From Hydractinia symbiolongicarpus (taxonomy: Eukaryota; Cnidaria; Hydrozoa; Anthoathecata; Hydractiniidae), in assembly GCF_029227915.1 (NCBI RefSeq), contig NW_026633880.1, positions 62,001-126,000 on the forward strand: a stretch of 64,000 bases of DNA, given 5' to 3'. Position 1 is the stretch's first letter; each line of letters starts with the position of its first letter. Of this stretch, positions 33,901 to 49,649 are shown in pieces. Made by a program: the position numbers and the translations under genes. The notes under the pieces are model-generated. The model had not been told where the DNA came from, made no database searches, and worked only from the letters and a program-made list of their open reading frames with translations.

Positions 33901-35093
33901 ATCTTAATTCTTAAATGAAGCGCTACCACAGCGGCCAGTGTAATCGCTGAGTTTCGGCAATCATGTCAAGTTAACAAGAATGTTATTTCTTGGTGTCCAA
34001 TTGTCTCCTTTATCACATTTATCAGGAGACAGTCCAAAGTTAGTTCAATTAAGTCCCACAGTCAATCGTTTCATAGTTGAAAGCGACGCAACCTAGTAAT
34101 ATCAGAAAAATATCGCTGAATACATGTTGGTACGTATTTGTGACCAAACCATTGTAACTGAAAGGGACTGACACCGTTAGAAAGTCAATGAAATGTAGTT
34201 TTTGAAACTATTGCTATTTCTTCAGCGCGCGATAACGGATAGGATTGGTCCCACAGTTAAAAATGACTTATTAATCTAAATTTTAAATGAAGCGCTACCA
34301 CAGGGCCCAGTGTAATCTCTGAGTTTCGGCAATCATTTCATATTAAGAAGAATGTTATTTCTTGGAGTCCAATTGTCTCACTTTTCCATTTATAAGGTCA
34401 CAGTCCATAATCAGTTCAATTAAGTCCCACAGTCAATGGTTTCACTGTTAAAAGCCATACAACTTAGTAATATCAGAAAAATATCGCTAAATACATGTTG
34501 GTACGAAAATGTGACCCAACCGTTGTAAGTCAAACGGATTGACACCGTTAGAAAGTCAATGAAATGTAGTTTTTGAAACTGTCGCTATTTTTTCACCGCA
34601 CGATAACGGGTAGGATTGGGGCCGCAGTAAAGAACGGCTTATTTATCTAATTTTTTAAATGAAGCGCTACCACAGCGGCCAGTGTAATCGCTGAGTTCCG
34701 GCAATCACGTCAAATTAAGAAGAATGTTATTTCTTGGAGTCCAATTGTCTCATTTATCAGATTTATCAGGTGACAGTCCAAAGTTAGCTCAATTAAGTCC
34801 CACAGTCCATCGTTTCACTGTTAAAAGCGATGCAACCTAGTAATATCACATAAATATCGCTAAATACATGTTGGTACGAATATGTGACCCAACCGTTGAA
34901 ACTCAAACGCACTGACACCGTTAGAAAGTCAATGAAATGTAGTTTTTGAAATTGTCGCTATTTCTTAAGCGCGCGATAACAGCTAGGGTTGGTCCCACAG
35001 TAAAAAATGACTTTTTTATCCTAATTTTTAATTGAAGCGCTACCACAGCGCCCAGTGTAATCGCTGAGTTTCGGCAATCATTTCATATTAAGA

Positions 35094-38000
35094 AGAATGT
35101 TATTTCTTGGAGTCCAATTGTCTCACTTTCACATTTATAAGGTCACAGTCCATAATCAGTTCAATTAAGTCCCACAGTCAATGGTTTCACTGTTAAAAGC
35201 CATACAACCTAGTAATATCAGAAAAATATCGCTAAATACATGTTGGTACGAATATGTGACCCAACCGTTGTAAGTCAAACGGATTGACACCGTTAGAAAG
35301 TCAATGAAATGTAATTTTTGAAACTGTCGCTATTTTTTCACCGCGCAATAACGGGTAGGATTGGTCCCACAGTAAAGAACGGCTTATTTATCTAAATTTT
35401 TAAATGAAGCGCTACCACAACGCCCAGTGTAATCGCTGATTTCCGGCAATCACGTCAAATTAAGAAGAATGTTATTTCTTGGAGTCCAATTGTCTCCTTT
35501 ATCACATTTATCAGGTGACAGTCCAAAGTTAGCTCAATTAAGTCCCACAGTCAATCGTTTCATAGTTAAAAGCGATGCAATCTAGTAATATCAGAAAAAT
35601 ATCGCTAAATACATGTTGGTACGAATTTGTGACCCAACCCTTGTAACTCAAACGGACTGACACCGTTAGAAAGTCAATGAAATGTAGTTCTTAAAACTAT
35701 TGCTATTTCTTCAGCGCGCGCTAGCGACTAGGATTGGTCCCACAGTAAAAAAATGACTTATTTATCTAAACTCTTAAATGATGCGCTACCACAGCGGCCA
35801 GTGTAATCGCTGAGTTCCGGCAATCACGTCAAATTAAGAAGAATGTTATTTTTTGGAGTCCAATTGTCTCATTTATCACATTTATCAGGTCACAGTCCAA
35901 AGTTAGTTCCGTTAAGTCCCACAGTCAATCGTTTCATTGTTAAAAGCGATGCAACCTAGTAATATCAAAAAATTATCGCTAAATACATGTTGGTACGAAT
36001 ATGTGACCCAACCGTTGAAACTCAAACGGACTGACACCGTTAAAAAGTCAATGAAATGTAGTTTTTGAAACTGTCGCTATTTCTTCAGTGTGCGATATCG
36101 AATAGGTTTGGTCCCACAGTAAAGAACGACTCATTTATCTAAATTTTTAAATGAAGCGCTACCACAACGCCCAGTGTAATCGCTGATTTCCGGCAATCAC
36201 GTCAAATTAAGAAGAATGTTATTTCTTGGAGTCCAATTGTCTCATTTATCACATTTATCAGGTCACAGTCCAAAGTTAGTTCGCTTAAGTCCCACAGTCA
36301 ATCGTTTCATTGTTAAAAGCGATGCAAACTAGTAATATCAGAAAAATATCGCTAAATGCATGTTGGTACGAATTTGTGACCAAACCGTTGTACCTGAAAG
36401 GGACTGACACCGTTAGAAAGTCAATGAAATGTAGTTTTTGAAACTATTGCTATTTCTTCAGCGCGCGATAACGGATAGGATTGGTCCCACAGTTAAAAAT
36501 GACTTATTAATCTAAATTTTAAATGAAGCGCTACCACAGCGCCCAGTGTAATCTCTGAATTCCGGCAACCATGTCAAATTATGAAGAATGTTATTTCTTG
36601 GATTCCAATTTCCTCATTTATCACATTTATCAAGGCACAGTCCGAAGTTAGTCCAATTAAGTCCCACAGTCAATCGTTTCATTGTTAAAGGCGATGCAAC
36701 CTAGTAATCCCAGAAAAATATCGCTAAACACATGTTGGTACGAATATGTGACCCAACCGTTGAAAATCAAACGGACTGGCACCGCTAGAAATTCAATGAA
36801 ATGTAGTTTTTGAAACTGTCGCTATTTCTTCATCGCGCGATAACGGCTAGGATTGGTCCCACAGTTAAAAATGACTTATTAATCTAAATTTTTAAATGAA
36901 GCGCTACCACAGCGCCCAGTGTAATCTCTGAGTTCCGGCAATCATGTCAAATTAAGAAGAATGTTATTTCTTGGAGTCCAATTGTCTCACTTTCACATTT
37001 ATAAGGTCACAGTCCATAATCAGTTCAATTAAGTCCCACAGTCAATGGTTTCACTGTTAAAAGCCATACAACCTAGTAATATCAGAAAAATATCGCTAAA
37101 TACATGTTGGTACGAATATGTGACCCAACCGTTGTAAGTCAAACGGATTGACACCGTTAGAAAGTCAATGAAATGTAATTTTTGAAACTGTCGCTATTTT
37201 TTCACCGCGCAATAACGGGTAGGATTGGTCCCACAGTAAAGAACGGCTTATTTATCTAAATTTTTAAATGAAGCGCTACCACAACGCCCAGTGTAATCGC
37301 TGATTTCCGGCAATCACGTCAAATTAAGAAGAATGTTATTTCTTGGAGTCCAATTGTCTCCTTTATCACATTTATCAGGTGACAGTCCAAAGTTAGCTCA
37401 ATTAAGTCCCACAGTCAATCGTTTCATAGTTAAAAGCGATGCAATCTAGTAATATCAGAAAAATATCGCTAAATACATGTTGGTACGAATTTGTGACCCA
37501 ACCCTTGTAACTCAAACGGACTGACACCGTTAGAAAGTCAATGAAATGTAGTTCTTAAAACTATTGCTATTTCTTCAGCGCGCGCTAGCGACTAGGATTG
37601 GTCCCACAGTAAAAAAATGACTTATTTATCTAAACTCTTAAATGATGCGCTACCACAGCGGCCAGTGTAATCGCTGAGTTCCGGCAATCACGTCAAATTA
37701 AGAAGAATGTTATTTTTTGGAGTCCAATTGTCTCATTTATCACATTTATCAGGTCACAGTCCAAAGTTAGTTCCGTTAAGTCCCACAGTCAATCGTTTCA
37801 TTGTTAAAAGCGATGCAACCTAGTAATATCAAAAAATTATCGCTAAATACATGTTGGTACGAATATGTGACCCAACCGTTGAAACTCAAACGGACTGACA
37901 CCGTTAAAAAGTCAATGAAATGTAGTTTTTGAAACTGTCGCTATTTCTTCAGTGTGCGATATCGAATAGGTTTGGTCCCACAGTAAAGAACGACTCATTT

Positions 38001-38821
38001 ATCTAAATTTTTAAATGAAGCGCTACCACAACGCCCAGTGTAATCGCTGATTTCCGGCAATCACGTCAAATTAAGAAGAATGTTATTTCTTGGAGTCCAA
38101 TTGTCTCATTTATCACATTTATCAGGTCACAGTCCAAAGTTAGTTCGCTTAAGTCCCACAGTCAATCGTTTCATTGTTAAAAGCGATGCAAACTAGTAAT
38201 ATCAGAAAAATATCGCTAAATGCATGTTGGTACGAATTTGTGACCAAACCGTTGTACCTGAAAGGGACTGACACCGTTAGAAAGTCAATGAAATGTAGTT
38301 TTTGAAACTATTGCTATTTCTTCAGCGCGCGATAACGGATAGGATTGGTCCCACAGTTAAAAATGACTTATTAATCTAAATTTTAAATGAAGCGCTACCA
38401 CAGCGCCCAGTGTAATCTCTGAATTCCGGCAACCATGTCAAATTATGAAGAATGTTATTTCTTGGATTCCAATTTCCTCATTTATCACATTTATCAAGGC
38501 ACAGTCCGAAGTTAGTCCAATTAAGTCCCACAGTCAATCGTTTCATTGTTAAAGGCGATGCAACCTAGTAATCCCAGAAAAATATCGCTAAACACATGTT
38601 GGTACGAATATGTGACCCAACCGTTGAAAATCAAACGGACTGGCACCGCTAGAAATTCAATGAAATGTAGTTTTTGAAACTGTCGCTATTTCTTCATCGC
38701 GCGATAACGGCTAGGATTGGTCCCACAGTTAAAAATGACTTATTAATCTAAATTTTTAAATGAAGCGCTACCACAGCGCCCAGTGTAATCTCTGAGTTCC
38801 GGCAATCATGTCAAATTAAGA
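35094..38821 (+). repeat. Five-monomer higher-order repeat, period 1864 bp, two nearly identical copies
   Basis: 35094-36957 and 36958-38821 match almost base for base. Private variants at a constant 1864-bp offset include GTAATTTTTGAAACTG (35311 and 37175), GACCCAACCCTTGTAAC (ending near 35640 and 37504), GATGCGCTACC, GTGTGCGATATCG and the GGATTCC...CAAGGCACAGTCCGAAG monomer. Beyond 38821 the next monomer is of another type, so only two copies exist. This is the longest near-identical duplication in the window. Confidence 0.93.
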
Positions 38822-41800
38822 AGAATGTTATTTCTTGGAGTCCAATTTCCTCATTTATCACATTTATCAGGTCACAGTCCAAAGTTAGTTCAGTTAAATC
38901 CCACAGTCAATCGTTTCACTGTTAAAAGCGATGCAACCTAGTAATATCAGAAAAATATCGTTAAATACATGTTGGTACGAATATGTGACCCAACCGTTGA
39001 AACTCAAACGGACTGACACCATTAGAAAGTCAATGAAAAGTAGTTTTTGAAACTGTCGCTATTTCTTTAGCGCGGGATAACAGCTAGGTTTGGTCCCACA
39101 GTAAAGAACGACTCATTTATCTAAATTTTTAAATGAAGCGCTACCACAACGCCCAGTGTAATCGCTGATTTCCGGCAATCACGTCAAATTAAGAAGAATG
39201 TTATTTCTTGGAGTCCAATTGTCTCATTTATCACATTTATCAGGTCACAGTCCAAAGTTAGTTCGCTTAAGTCCCACAGTCAATCGTTTCATTGTTAAAA
39301 GCGATGCAAACTAGTAATATCAGAAAAATATCGCTAAATACATGTTGGTACGAATATGTGACCCAGCCGTTGTAACTCAAACAGACTGACACCGTTAGAA
39401 AGTTAATGAAATGTAGTTTTTGAAACTGTCGCTATTTCTTCAGCGCGCGATAACGGCTAGGATTGGTCCCACAACAAAGAAATGACTTTTTTATCTTAAT
39501 TCTTAAATGAAGGGCTACCACAGAGCCAGTGTAATCGCTGAGTTCCGGCAATCACGTCAAATTAAGAAGAATGTTATTTCTTGGAGTCCAATTGTCTCCT
39601 TTATCACATTTATCAGGAGACAGTCCAAAGTTAGTTCAATTAAATCCCACAGTCAATCGTTTCATAGTTAAAAGCGATGCAACCTAGTAATATCAGAAAA
39701 ATATCGCTGAATACATGTTGGTACGAATTTGTGACCAAACCGTTGTACCTGAAAGGGACTGACACCGTTAGAAAGTCAATGAAATGTAGTTTTTTAAACT
39801 ATTGCTATTTCTTCAGCGCGCGATAACGGATAGGATTGGTCCCACAGTTAAAAATGACTTATTAATCTAAATTTTTAAATGAAGCGCTACCACAGCGCCC
39901 AGTGTAATCTCTGAGTTCCGGCAATCATGTCAAATTAAGAAGAATGTTATTTCTTGGAGTCCAATTTCCTCATTTATCACATTTATCAGGTCACAGTCCA
40001 AAGTTAGTTCAGTTAAATCCCACAGCCAATCGTTTCACTGTTAAAAGTGATGCAACCTAGTAATATCAGATAAATATCGCTAAATACATGTTGGTACGAA
40101 TATGTGACCCAACCGTTGAAACTCAAACGGACTGACACCGTTAAAAAGTCAATGAAATGTAGTTTTTGAAACTGTCGCTATTTCTTCAGCGTGCGATATC
40201 GAATAGGTTTGGTCCCACAGTAAAGAACGACTCATTTATCTAAATTTTTAAATGAAGCGCTACCACAACGCCCAGTGTAATCGCTGATTTCCGGCAATCA
40301 CGTCAAATTAAGAAGAATGTTATTTCTTGGAGTCCAATTGTCTCATTTATCACATTTATCAGGTCACAGTCCAAAGTTAGTTCGCTTAAGTCCCACAGTC
40401 AATCGTTTCATTGTTAAAAGCGATGCAAACTAGTAATATCAGAAAAATATCGCTAAATGCATGTTGGTACGAATTTGTGACCAAACCGTTGTACCTGAAA
40501 GGGACTGACACCGTTAGAAAGTCAATGAAATGTAGTTTTTGAAACTATTGCTATTTCTTCAGCGCGCCATAACGGATAGGATTGGTCCCACAGTTAAAAA
40601 TGACTTATTAATCTAAATTTTAAATAAAGCGCTACCACAGCGCCCAGTGTAATCTCTGAATTCCGGCAACCATGTCAAATTAAGAAGAATGTTATTTCTT
40701 GGATTCCAATTTCCTCATTTATCACAGTTATCAAGGCACAGTCCGAAGTTAGTCCAATTAAGTCCCACAGTCAATCGTTTCATTGTTAAAGGCGATGCAA
40801 CCTAGTAATCCCAGAAAAATATCGCTAAACACATGTTGGTACGAATATGTGACCCAACCGTTGAAAATCAAACGGACTGGCACCGCTAGAAATTCAATGA
40901 AATGTAGTTTTTGAAACTGTCGCTATTTCTTCATCGCGCGATAACGGCTAGGATTGGTCCCACAGTTAAAAATGACTTATTAATCTAAATTTTTAAATGA
41001 AGCGCTACCACAGCGCCCAGTGTAATCTCTGAGTTCCGGCAATCATGTCAAATTAAGAAGAATGATATTTCTTGGAGTCCAATTTCCTCATTTATCACAT
41101 TTATCAGGTCACAGTCCAAAGTTAGTTCAGTTAAATCCCACAGTCAATCGTTTCACTGTTAAAAGCGATGCAACCTAGTAATATCAGAAAAATATCGCTA
41201 AATACATGTTGGTACGAATATGTGACCCAACCGTTGAAACTCAAACGGACTGACACCATTAGAAAGTCAATGAAAAGTAGTTTTTGAAACTGTCGCTATT
41301 TCTTTAGCGCGGGATAACAGCTAGGTTTGGTCCCACAGTAAAGAACGACTCATTTATCTAAATTTTTAAATGAAGCGCTACCACAACGCCCAGTATAATC
41401 GCTGATTTCCGGCAATCACGTCAAATTAAGAAGAATGTTATTTCTTGGAGTCCAATTGTCTCATTTATCACATTTATCAGGTCACAGTCCAAAGTTAGTT
41501 CGCTTAAGTCCCACAGTCAATCGTTTCATTGTTAAAAGCGATGCAAACTAGTAATATCAGAAAAATATCGCTAGATACATGTTGGTACGAATATGTGACC
41601 CAGCCGTTGTAACTCAAACAGACTGACACCGTTAGAAAGTTAATGAAATGTAGTTTTTGAAACTGTCGCTATTTCTTCAGCGCGCGATAACGGCTAGGAT
41701 TGGTCCCACAACAAAGAATTGACTTTTTTATCTTAATTCTTAAATGAAGGGCTACCACAGAGCCAGTGTAATCGCTGAGTTCCGGCAATCACGTCAAATT
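38822..41800 (+). repeat. Six-monomer spaced duplication, offset 2237 bp
   Basis: Two consecutive monomers at 38822-39567 recur at about 41059-41803. Shared variants are CACCATTAGAAAGTC with GAAAAGTAG (39021 and 41258), GCGGGATAACAGC, and CAAACAGACTGAC with AGTTAATGAAATG (39401 and 41638). The intervening monomers include relatives of the five-monomer repeat just upstream. Confidence 0.85.
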
Positions 41801-44800
41801 AAGAAGAATGTTATTTCTTGGAGTCCAATTGTCTCATTTATCACATTTATCAGGTGACAGTCCATAGTTAGCTCAATTAAGTCCCACAGTCAATCGTTTC
41901 ATTTTTAAAAGCGATGCAACCTAGTAATATCAAAAAATTATCGCTAAATACATGTTGGTACGAATATGTGACATCACCTTTGAAACTCAAACGGACTGAC
42001 ACCGTTAGAAAGTCAATGAAATGTAGTTTTTGAAACTGTCGCTATTTCTTCAGCGCGCGCTAATGGCTAGCATAGGTCCCACAGTAAAAAAATGACTTTT
42101 TTTAGCTTAATTTTTAAATGAAGCGCTACCACAGCGGCCAGTGTAATCGCTGAGTTCCGGCAATCACGTCAAATTTAGAAGAATGTTATATCTTGGAGTC
42201 CAATTGTCTGATTTTTCACATTTATCAGATGACAGTCCAAAGTTAGCTCAATTAAGTCCCACAGTCAATCACTTCATAGTTAAAAGCGATGCAACCTAGT
42301 AATATCAGAAAAATATCGCTAAATACATGTTGGTACGAATATGTGACCAAACCGTTGTAACTCAAACGGACTGACACCGTTAGAAAGTCAATGAAATGTA
42401 GTTCTTGAAACTGACGCTATTTCTTTAGCGCGCGATAACGGCTAGGATTGGTCCCACAATAAAAAAATGACTTTTTTTATCTTAATTCTTAAATGAAGCG
42501 CTACCACAGAGCCCAGTGTAATCGCTGAGTTTCGGCAATCATGTCAAGTTAACAAGAATGTTATTTCTTGGAGTCCAGTTGTCTCCTTTATCACATTTAT
42601 CAGGAGACCGTCCAAAGTTAGTTCAATTAAATCCCACAGTCAATCGTTTCATAGTTAAAAGCGACGCAACCTAGTAATATCAGAAAAATATCGCTGAATA
42701 CATGTTGGTACGAATTTGTGACCAAACCGTTGTACCTGAAAGGGACTGACACCGTTAGAAAGTCAATGAAATGTAGTTTTTGAAACTATTGCTATTTCTT
42801 CAGCGCGCGATAACGGATAGGATTGGTCCCACAGTTAAAAATGACTTATTAATCTAAATTTTTAAATGAAGCGCTACCACAGCGCCCAGTGTAATCTCTG
42901 AGTTCCGGCAATCATGTCAAATTAAGAAGAATGTTATTTCTTGCAGTCCAATTTCCTCATTTATCACATTTATCAGGTCACAGTCCAAAGTTAGTTCAGT
43001 TAAATCCCACAGTCAATCGTTTCACTGTTAAAAGCGATGCAACCTAGTAATATCAGATAAATATCGCTAAATACATGTTGGTACGAATATGTGACCCAAC
43101 CGTTGAAACTCAAACGGACTGACACCATTAGAAAGTCAATGAAATGTAGTTTTTGAAACTGTCGCTATTTCTTTAGCGCGGGATAACAGCTAGGATTGGT
43201 CTCACAGTAAAAAATGACTTTTTTATCTTAATTTTTAATTGAAGCGCTACCACAGCGCTCAGTGTAATCGCTGAGTTTCGGCAATCATTTCATATTAAGA
43301 AGAATGTTATTTCTTGGAGTGCAATTGTCTCACTTTCACATTTATAAGGTCACAGTCCATAATCAGTTCAATTAAGTCCCACAGTCAATCGTTTCATAGT
43401 TAAAAGCGACGCAACCTAGTAATATCAGAAAAATATCGCTGAATACATGTTGGTACGTATTTGTGACCAAACCGTTGTAATTGAAAGTGACTGACACCGT
43501 TAGAAAGTCAATGAAATGTAGTTTTTGAAACTATTGCTAATTCTTCAGTGCGCGCTAGCGGCTAGGATTGGTCCCACAGTAAAAAAATGACTTATATATC
43601 TAAACTCATAAATGAAGCACTACCACAGCGGCCAGTGTAATCGCTAAGTTCCGGCAATCACGTCAAATTAAGAAGATTGTTATTTCTTGGAGTCCAATTG
43701 TCTCATTTCTCACATTTATCAGGTCACAGTCCAAAGTTAGTTCAATTAAGTCCCACAGTCAATCGTTTCATTGTTAAAGGCGATGCAACCTAGTAATCCC
43801 AAAAAAATATCGCTAAACACCTGTTGGCACGAATATGTGACCCAACCGTTGAAACTCAAACGGACTGGCACCGTTAGAAATTCATTGAAATGTAGTTTTT
43901 GAAACTGTCGCTATTTTTTTAGCGCGCGATAACAGCTAGGATTGGTCTCACAGTAAAAAATGACTTTTTTATCTTAATTTTTAATTGAAGCGCTACCACA
44001 GCGCCCAGTGTAATCGCTGAGTTTCGGCAATCATTTCATATTAAGAAGAATGTTATTTCTTGAAGTCCAATTGTCTCACTTTCACATTTATAAGGTCACA
44101 GTCCATAATCAGTTCAATTAAGTCCCACAGTCAATCGTTTCATAGTTAAAAGCGACGCAACCTAGTAATATCAGAAAAATATCGCTGAATACATGTTGGT
44201 ACGTATTTGTGACCAAACCGTTGTAACTGAAAGTGACTGACACCGTTAGAAAGTCAATGAAATGTAGTTTTTAAAACTATTGCTATTTCTTCAGCGCGCG
44301 CTAGCGGCAAGGATTGGTCCCACAGTAAAAAAATAACTTATATATCTAAACTCATAAATGAAGCGCTACCACAGCGGCCAGTGTAATCGCTAAGTTCCGG
44401 CAATCACGTCAAATTAAGAAGAATGTTATTTCTTGGAGTCCAATTGTCTCATTTCTCACATTTATCAGGTCACAGTCCAAAGTTAGTTCAATTAAGTGCC
44501 ACAGTCAATCGTTTCATTGTTAAAAGCGATGCAACCTAGTAATATCAGAAAAATATCGCTGAATACATGTTGGTACGTATTTGTGACCAAACCGTTGTAA
44601 CTGAAAGTGACTGACACCGTTAGAAAGTCAATGAAATGTAGTTTTTGAAACTATTGCTATTTCTTCAGCGCGCGCTAGCGGCTAGGATTGGTACCACAGT
44701 AAAAAAATGACTTATTTATCTAAACTCATAAATGAAGCGCTACCACAGCGGCCAGTGTAATCGCTGAGTTCCGGCAATCACGTTAAATTAAGAAGAATGT

Positions 44801-47800
44801 TATTTCTTGGAGTCCAATTGCCTCATTTCTCACATTTATCAGGTCACAGTCCAAAGTTAGTTCAATTAAGTGCCACAGTCAATCGTTTCATTTTTAAAAG
44901 CGATGCAACCTAGTAATATCAAAAAATTATCGCTAAATACATGTTGGTACGTATTTGTGACCAAACCGTTGTAACTGAAAGTGACTGACACCGTTAGAAA
45001 GTCAATGAAATGTAGTTTTTGAAACTGTCGCTATTTCCTCAGCGCGCGATAACGTCTAGGATTGGTCCCACAATAAAAAAATGACTTTTTTCACTTAATT
45101 TTTAAATGAAGCGCTACCACAGAGCCCAGTGTAATCGCTGAGTTTCGGCAATCAAGTCAAATTAAGAAGAATGTTATTTCTTGGTATCCAATTGTCTCAT
45201 TTATCACATTTATCAGGTCAGAGTCCAAAGTTAGTTTAATTAAGTCCCACAGTCAATCGTTTCATAGTTAAAAGCGATGCAACCTAGTAATATCAGAAAA
45301 ATATCGCTAAATACATGTTGGTACGAATATGTGATCCAACCGTTGTAACTCAAACAGACTGACACCGTTAGAAAGTCAATGAAATGTAGTTTTTGAAACT
45401 GTCGCTATTTCCTCAGCGCGCGCTAATGGCTAGGATAGGTCCCACAGTAAAAAAATGACTTTTTTTAGCTTAATTTTTAAATGAAGCGCTACCACAGCGG
45501 CCAGTGTAGTCGCTGAGTTCCGGCAATCACGTCAAATTTAGAAGAATGTTATATCTTGGAGTCCAATTGTCTGATTTTTCACATTTATCAGATGACAGTC
45601 CAAAGTTAGCTCAATTAAGTCCCACAGTCAATCACTTCATAGTTAAAAGCGATGCAACCTAGTAATATCAGAAAAATATCGCTAAATACATGTTGGTACG
45701 AATATGTGATCCAACCGTTGTAACTTAAACGGACTGACACCGTTAGAAAGTCAATGAAATGTAGTTCTTGAAACTGTCGCTATTTCTTTAGCGCGCGATA
45801 ACGGCTAGTATTACTCCAACAATAAAAAAATGACTTTTTTTATCTTAATTCCTAAATGACGCGCTACCACAGAGCCCAGTGTAATCGCCGAGTTTCGGCA
45901 ATCATGTCAAGTTAACAAGAATGTTATTTCTTGGAGTCCAATTGTCTCCTTTATCACATTTATCAGGAGACCGTCCAAAGTTAGTTCAATTAAATCCCAC
46001 AGTCAATCGTTTCATAGTTAAAAGCGACGCAACCTAGTAATATCAGAAAAATATCGCTGAATACATGTTGGTACGAATTTGTGACCAAACCGTTGTACCT
46101 AAAAGGGACTGACACCGTTAGAAAGTCAATGAAATGTAGTTTTTGAAACTATTGCTATTTCTTCAGCGCGCGATAACGGATAGGATTGGTCCCACAGTTA
46201 AAAATGACTTATTAATCTAAATTTTTAAATGAAGCGCTACCACAGAGCCCAGTGTAATCTCTGAGTTCCGGCAATCATGTCAAATTAAGAAGAATGTTAT
46301 TTCTTGGAGTTCAATTTCCTCATTTATCACATTTATCAGGTCACAGTCCAAAGTTAGTTCGGTTAAATCCCACAGTCAATCGTTTCATAGTTAAAAGCGA
46401 TGCAACCTAGTAATATCAGATAAATATCGGTAAATAGATGTTGGTACGAATATGTGACCCAACCGTTGAAACTCAAACGGACTGACACCATTAGAAAGTC
46501 AATGAAAGGTAGTTTTTGAAACTGTCGCTATTTCTTCAGCGCGCCCTAATGCCTAGGATAGGACCCAGAGTAAAAAAATGACTTTTTTTAGCTTAATTTT
46601 TAAATGAAGCGCTACCACAGCGGCCAGTGTAATCGCTGTGTTCCGGCAATCACGTCAAATTTAGAAGAATTTTATTTCTTGGATTCCAACTTCCTCATTT
46701 ATCACATTTATCAAGGCACAGTCCAAAGTTAGTCCAATTAAGTCCCACAGTCAATCGTTTCATTGTTAAAGGCGATGCAACCTAGTAATCCCAGAAAAAT
46801 ATCGCTAAACACATGTTGGTACGAATATGTGACCCAACCGTTGAAACTCAAACGGACTGGCACCGTTAGAAATTCAATGAAATGTATTTTTTGAAACTGT
46901 CGCTAATTTTTTAGCGCGCGATAACAGCTAGGATTGGTCTCACAGTAAAAATGACTTTTTTATCTTAATTTTTAATTGAAGCGCTACCACAGCGCCCAGT
47001 GTAATCGCTGAGTTTCGGCAATCATTTCATATTAAGAAGAATGTTATTTCTTGAAGTCCAATTGTCTCACTTTCACATTTATAAGGTCACAGTCCATAAT
47101 CAGTTCAATTAAGTGCCACAGTCAATCGTTTCATAGTTAAAAGCGACGCAACCTAGTAATATCAGAAAAATATCGCTGAATACATGTTGGTACGTATTTG
47201 TGACCAAACCGTTGTAACTGAAAGTGACTGACACCGTTAGAAAGTCAATGAAATGTAGTTTTTGAAACTATTGCTATTTCTTCAGCGCGCGCTAGCGGCA
47301 AGGATTGGTCCCACAGTAAAAAAATAACTTATATATCTAAACTCATAAATGAAGCGCTACCACAGCGGCCAGTGTAATCGCTAAGTTCCGGCAATCACGT
47401 CAAATTAAGAAGAATGTTATTTCTTGGAGTCCAATTGTCTCATTTCTCACATTTATCAGGTCACAGTCCAAAGTTAGTTCAATTAAGTGCCACAGTCAAT
47501 CGTTTCATTGTTAAAAGCGATGCAACCTAGTAATATCAGAAAAATATCGCTGAATACATGTTGGTACGTATTTGTGACCAAACCGTTGTAACTGAAAGTG
47601 ACTGACACCGTTAGAAAGTCAATGAAATGTAGTTTTTGAAACTATTGCTATTTCTTCAGCGCGCGCTAGCGGCTAGGATTGGTACCACAGTAAAAAAATG
47701 ACTTATTTATCTAAACTCATAAATGAAGCGCTACCACAGCGGCCAGTGTAATCGCTGAGTTCCGGCAATCACGTTAAATTAAGAAGAATGTTATTTCTTG

Positions 47801-49649
47801 GAGTCCAATTGTCTCCTTTATCACATTTATCAGGAGACCGTCCAAAGTTAGTTCAATTAAATCCCACAGTCAATCGTTTCATAGTTAAAAGCGACGCAAC
47901 CTAGTAATATCAGAAAAATATCGCTGAATACATGTTGGTACGAATTTGTGACCAAACCGTTGTACCTAAAAGGGACTGACACCGTTAGAAAGTCAATGAA
48001 ATGTAGTTTTTGAAACTATTGCTATTTCTTCAGCGCGCGATAACGGATAGGATTGGTCCCACAGTTAAAAATGACTTATTAATCTAAATTTTTAAATGAA
48101 GCGCTACCACAGAGCCCAGTGTAATCTCTGAGTTCCGGCAATCATGTCAAATTAAGAAGAATGTTATTTCTTGGAGTCCAATTTCCTCATTTATCACATT
48201 TATCAGGTCACAGTCCAAAGTTAGTTCGGTTAAATCCCACAGTCAATCGTTTCATAGTTAAAAGCGATGCAACCTAGTAATATCAGATAAATATCGGTAA
48301 ATAGATGTTGGTACGAATATGTGACCCAACCGTTGAAACTCAAACGGACTGACACCATTAGAAAGTCAATGAAAGGTAGTTTTTGAAACTGTCGCTATTT
48401 CTTTAGCGCGGGATAACAGCTAGGATTGGTCTCACAGTAAAAAATGACTTTTTTATCTTAATTTTTAATTGAAGCGCTACCACAGCGCTCAGTGTAATCG
48501 ATGAGTTTTGGCAATCATTTCATATTAAAAAGAATGTTATTTCTTGGAGTCCAATTGTCTCACTTTCACATTTATAAGGTCACAGTCCATAATCAGTTCA
48601 ATTAAGTCCCACAGTCAATCGTTTCATAGTTAAAAGCGACGCAACCTAGTAATATCAGAAAAATATCGCTGAATACATGTTGGTACGTATTTGTGACCAA
48701 ACCGTTGTAACTGAAAGTGACTGACACCGTTAGAAAGTCAATGAAATGTAGTTTCTGAAACTATTGCTATTTCTTCAGCGCCCGCTAGCGGCTAGGATTG
48801 GTCCCACAGTAAAAAAATGACTTATATATCTAAACTCATTAATGAAGCATTACCACAGCGGCCAGTGTAATCGCTAAGTTTCGGCAATCACGTCAAATTA
48901 AGAAGAATGTTATTTCTTGGAGTCCAATTGTCTCATTTGTCACATTTATCAGGTCACAGTCCAAAGTTAGTTCAATTAAGTCCCACAGTCAATCGTTTCA
49001 TTGTTAAAAGCGATGCAACCTAGTAATATCAAAACATTATCGCTAAATACATGTTGGTACGAATATGTGACATCACCGTTGAAACTAAAACGGACTGACA
49101 CCGTTAGAAAGTCAATGAAATGTAGTTTTTGAAACTATTGCTATTTCTTCAGCGCGCGATAACGGATAGGATTGGTCCCACAGTTAAAAATGACTTATTA
49201 ATCTAAATTTTTAATTGAAGCGCTACCACAGCGCCCAGTGTAATCGCTGAGTTTCGGCAATCATTTCATATTAAGAAGAATGTTATTTCTTGAAGTCCAA
49301 TTGTCTCACTTTCACATTTATAAGGTCACAGTCCATAATCAGTTCAATTAAGTGCCACAGTCAATCGTTTCATAGTTAAAAGCGACGCAACCTAGTAATA
49401 TCAGAAAAATATCGCTGAATACATGTTGGTACGTATTTGTGACCAAACCGTTGTAACAGAAAGTGACTGACACCGTTAGAAAGTCAATGAAATGTAGTTT
49501 TTGAAACTATTGCTATTTCTTCAGCGCGCGCTAGCGGCAAGGATTGGTCCCACAGTAAAAAAATAACTTATATATCTAAACTCATAAATGAAGCGCTACC
49601 ACAGCGCCCAGTGTAATCGCTGAGTTTCGGCAATCATTTCATATTAAGA

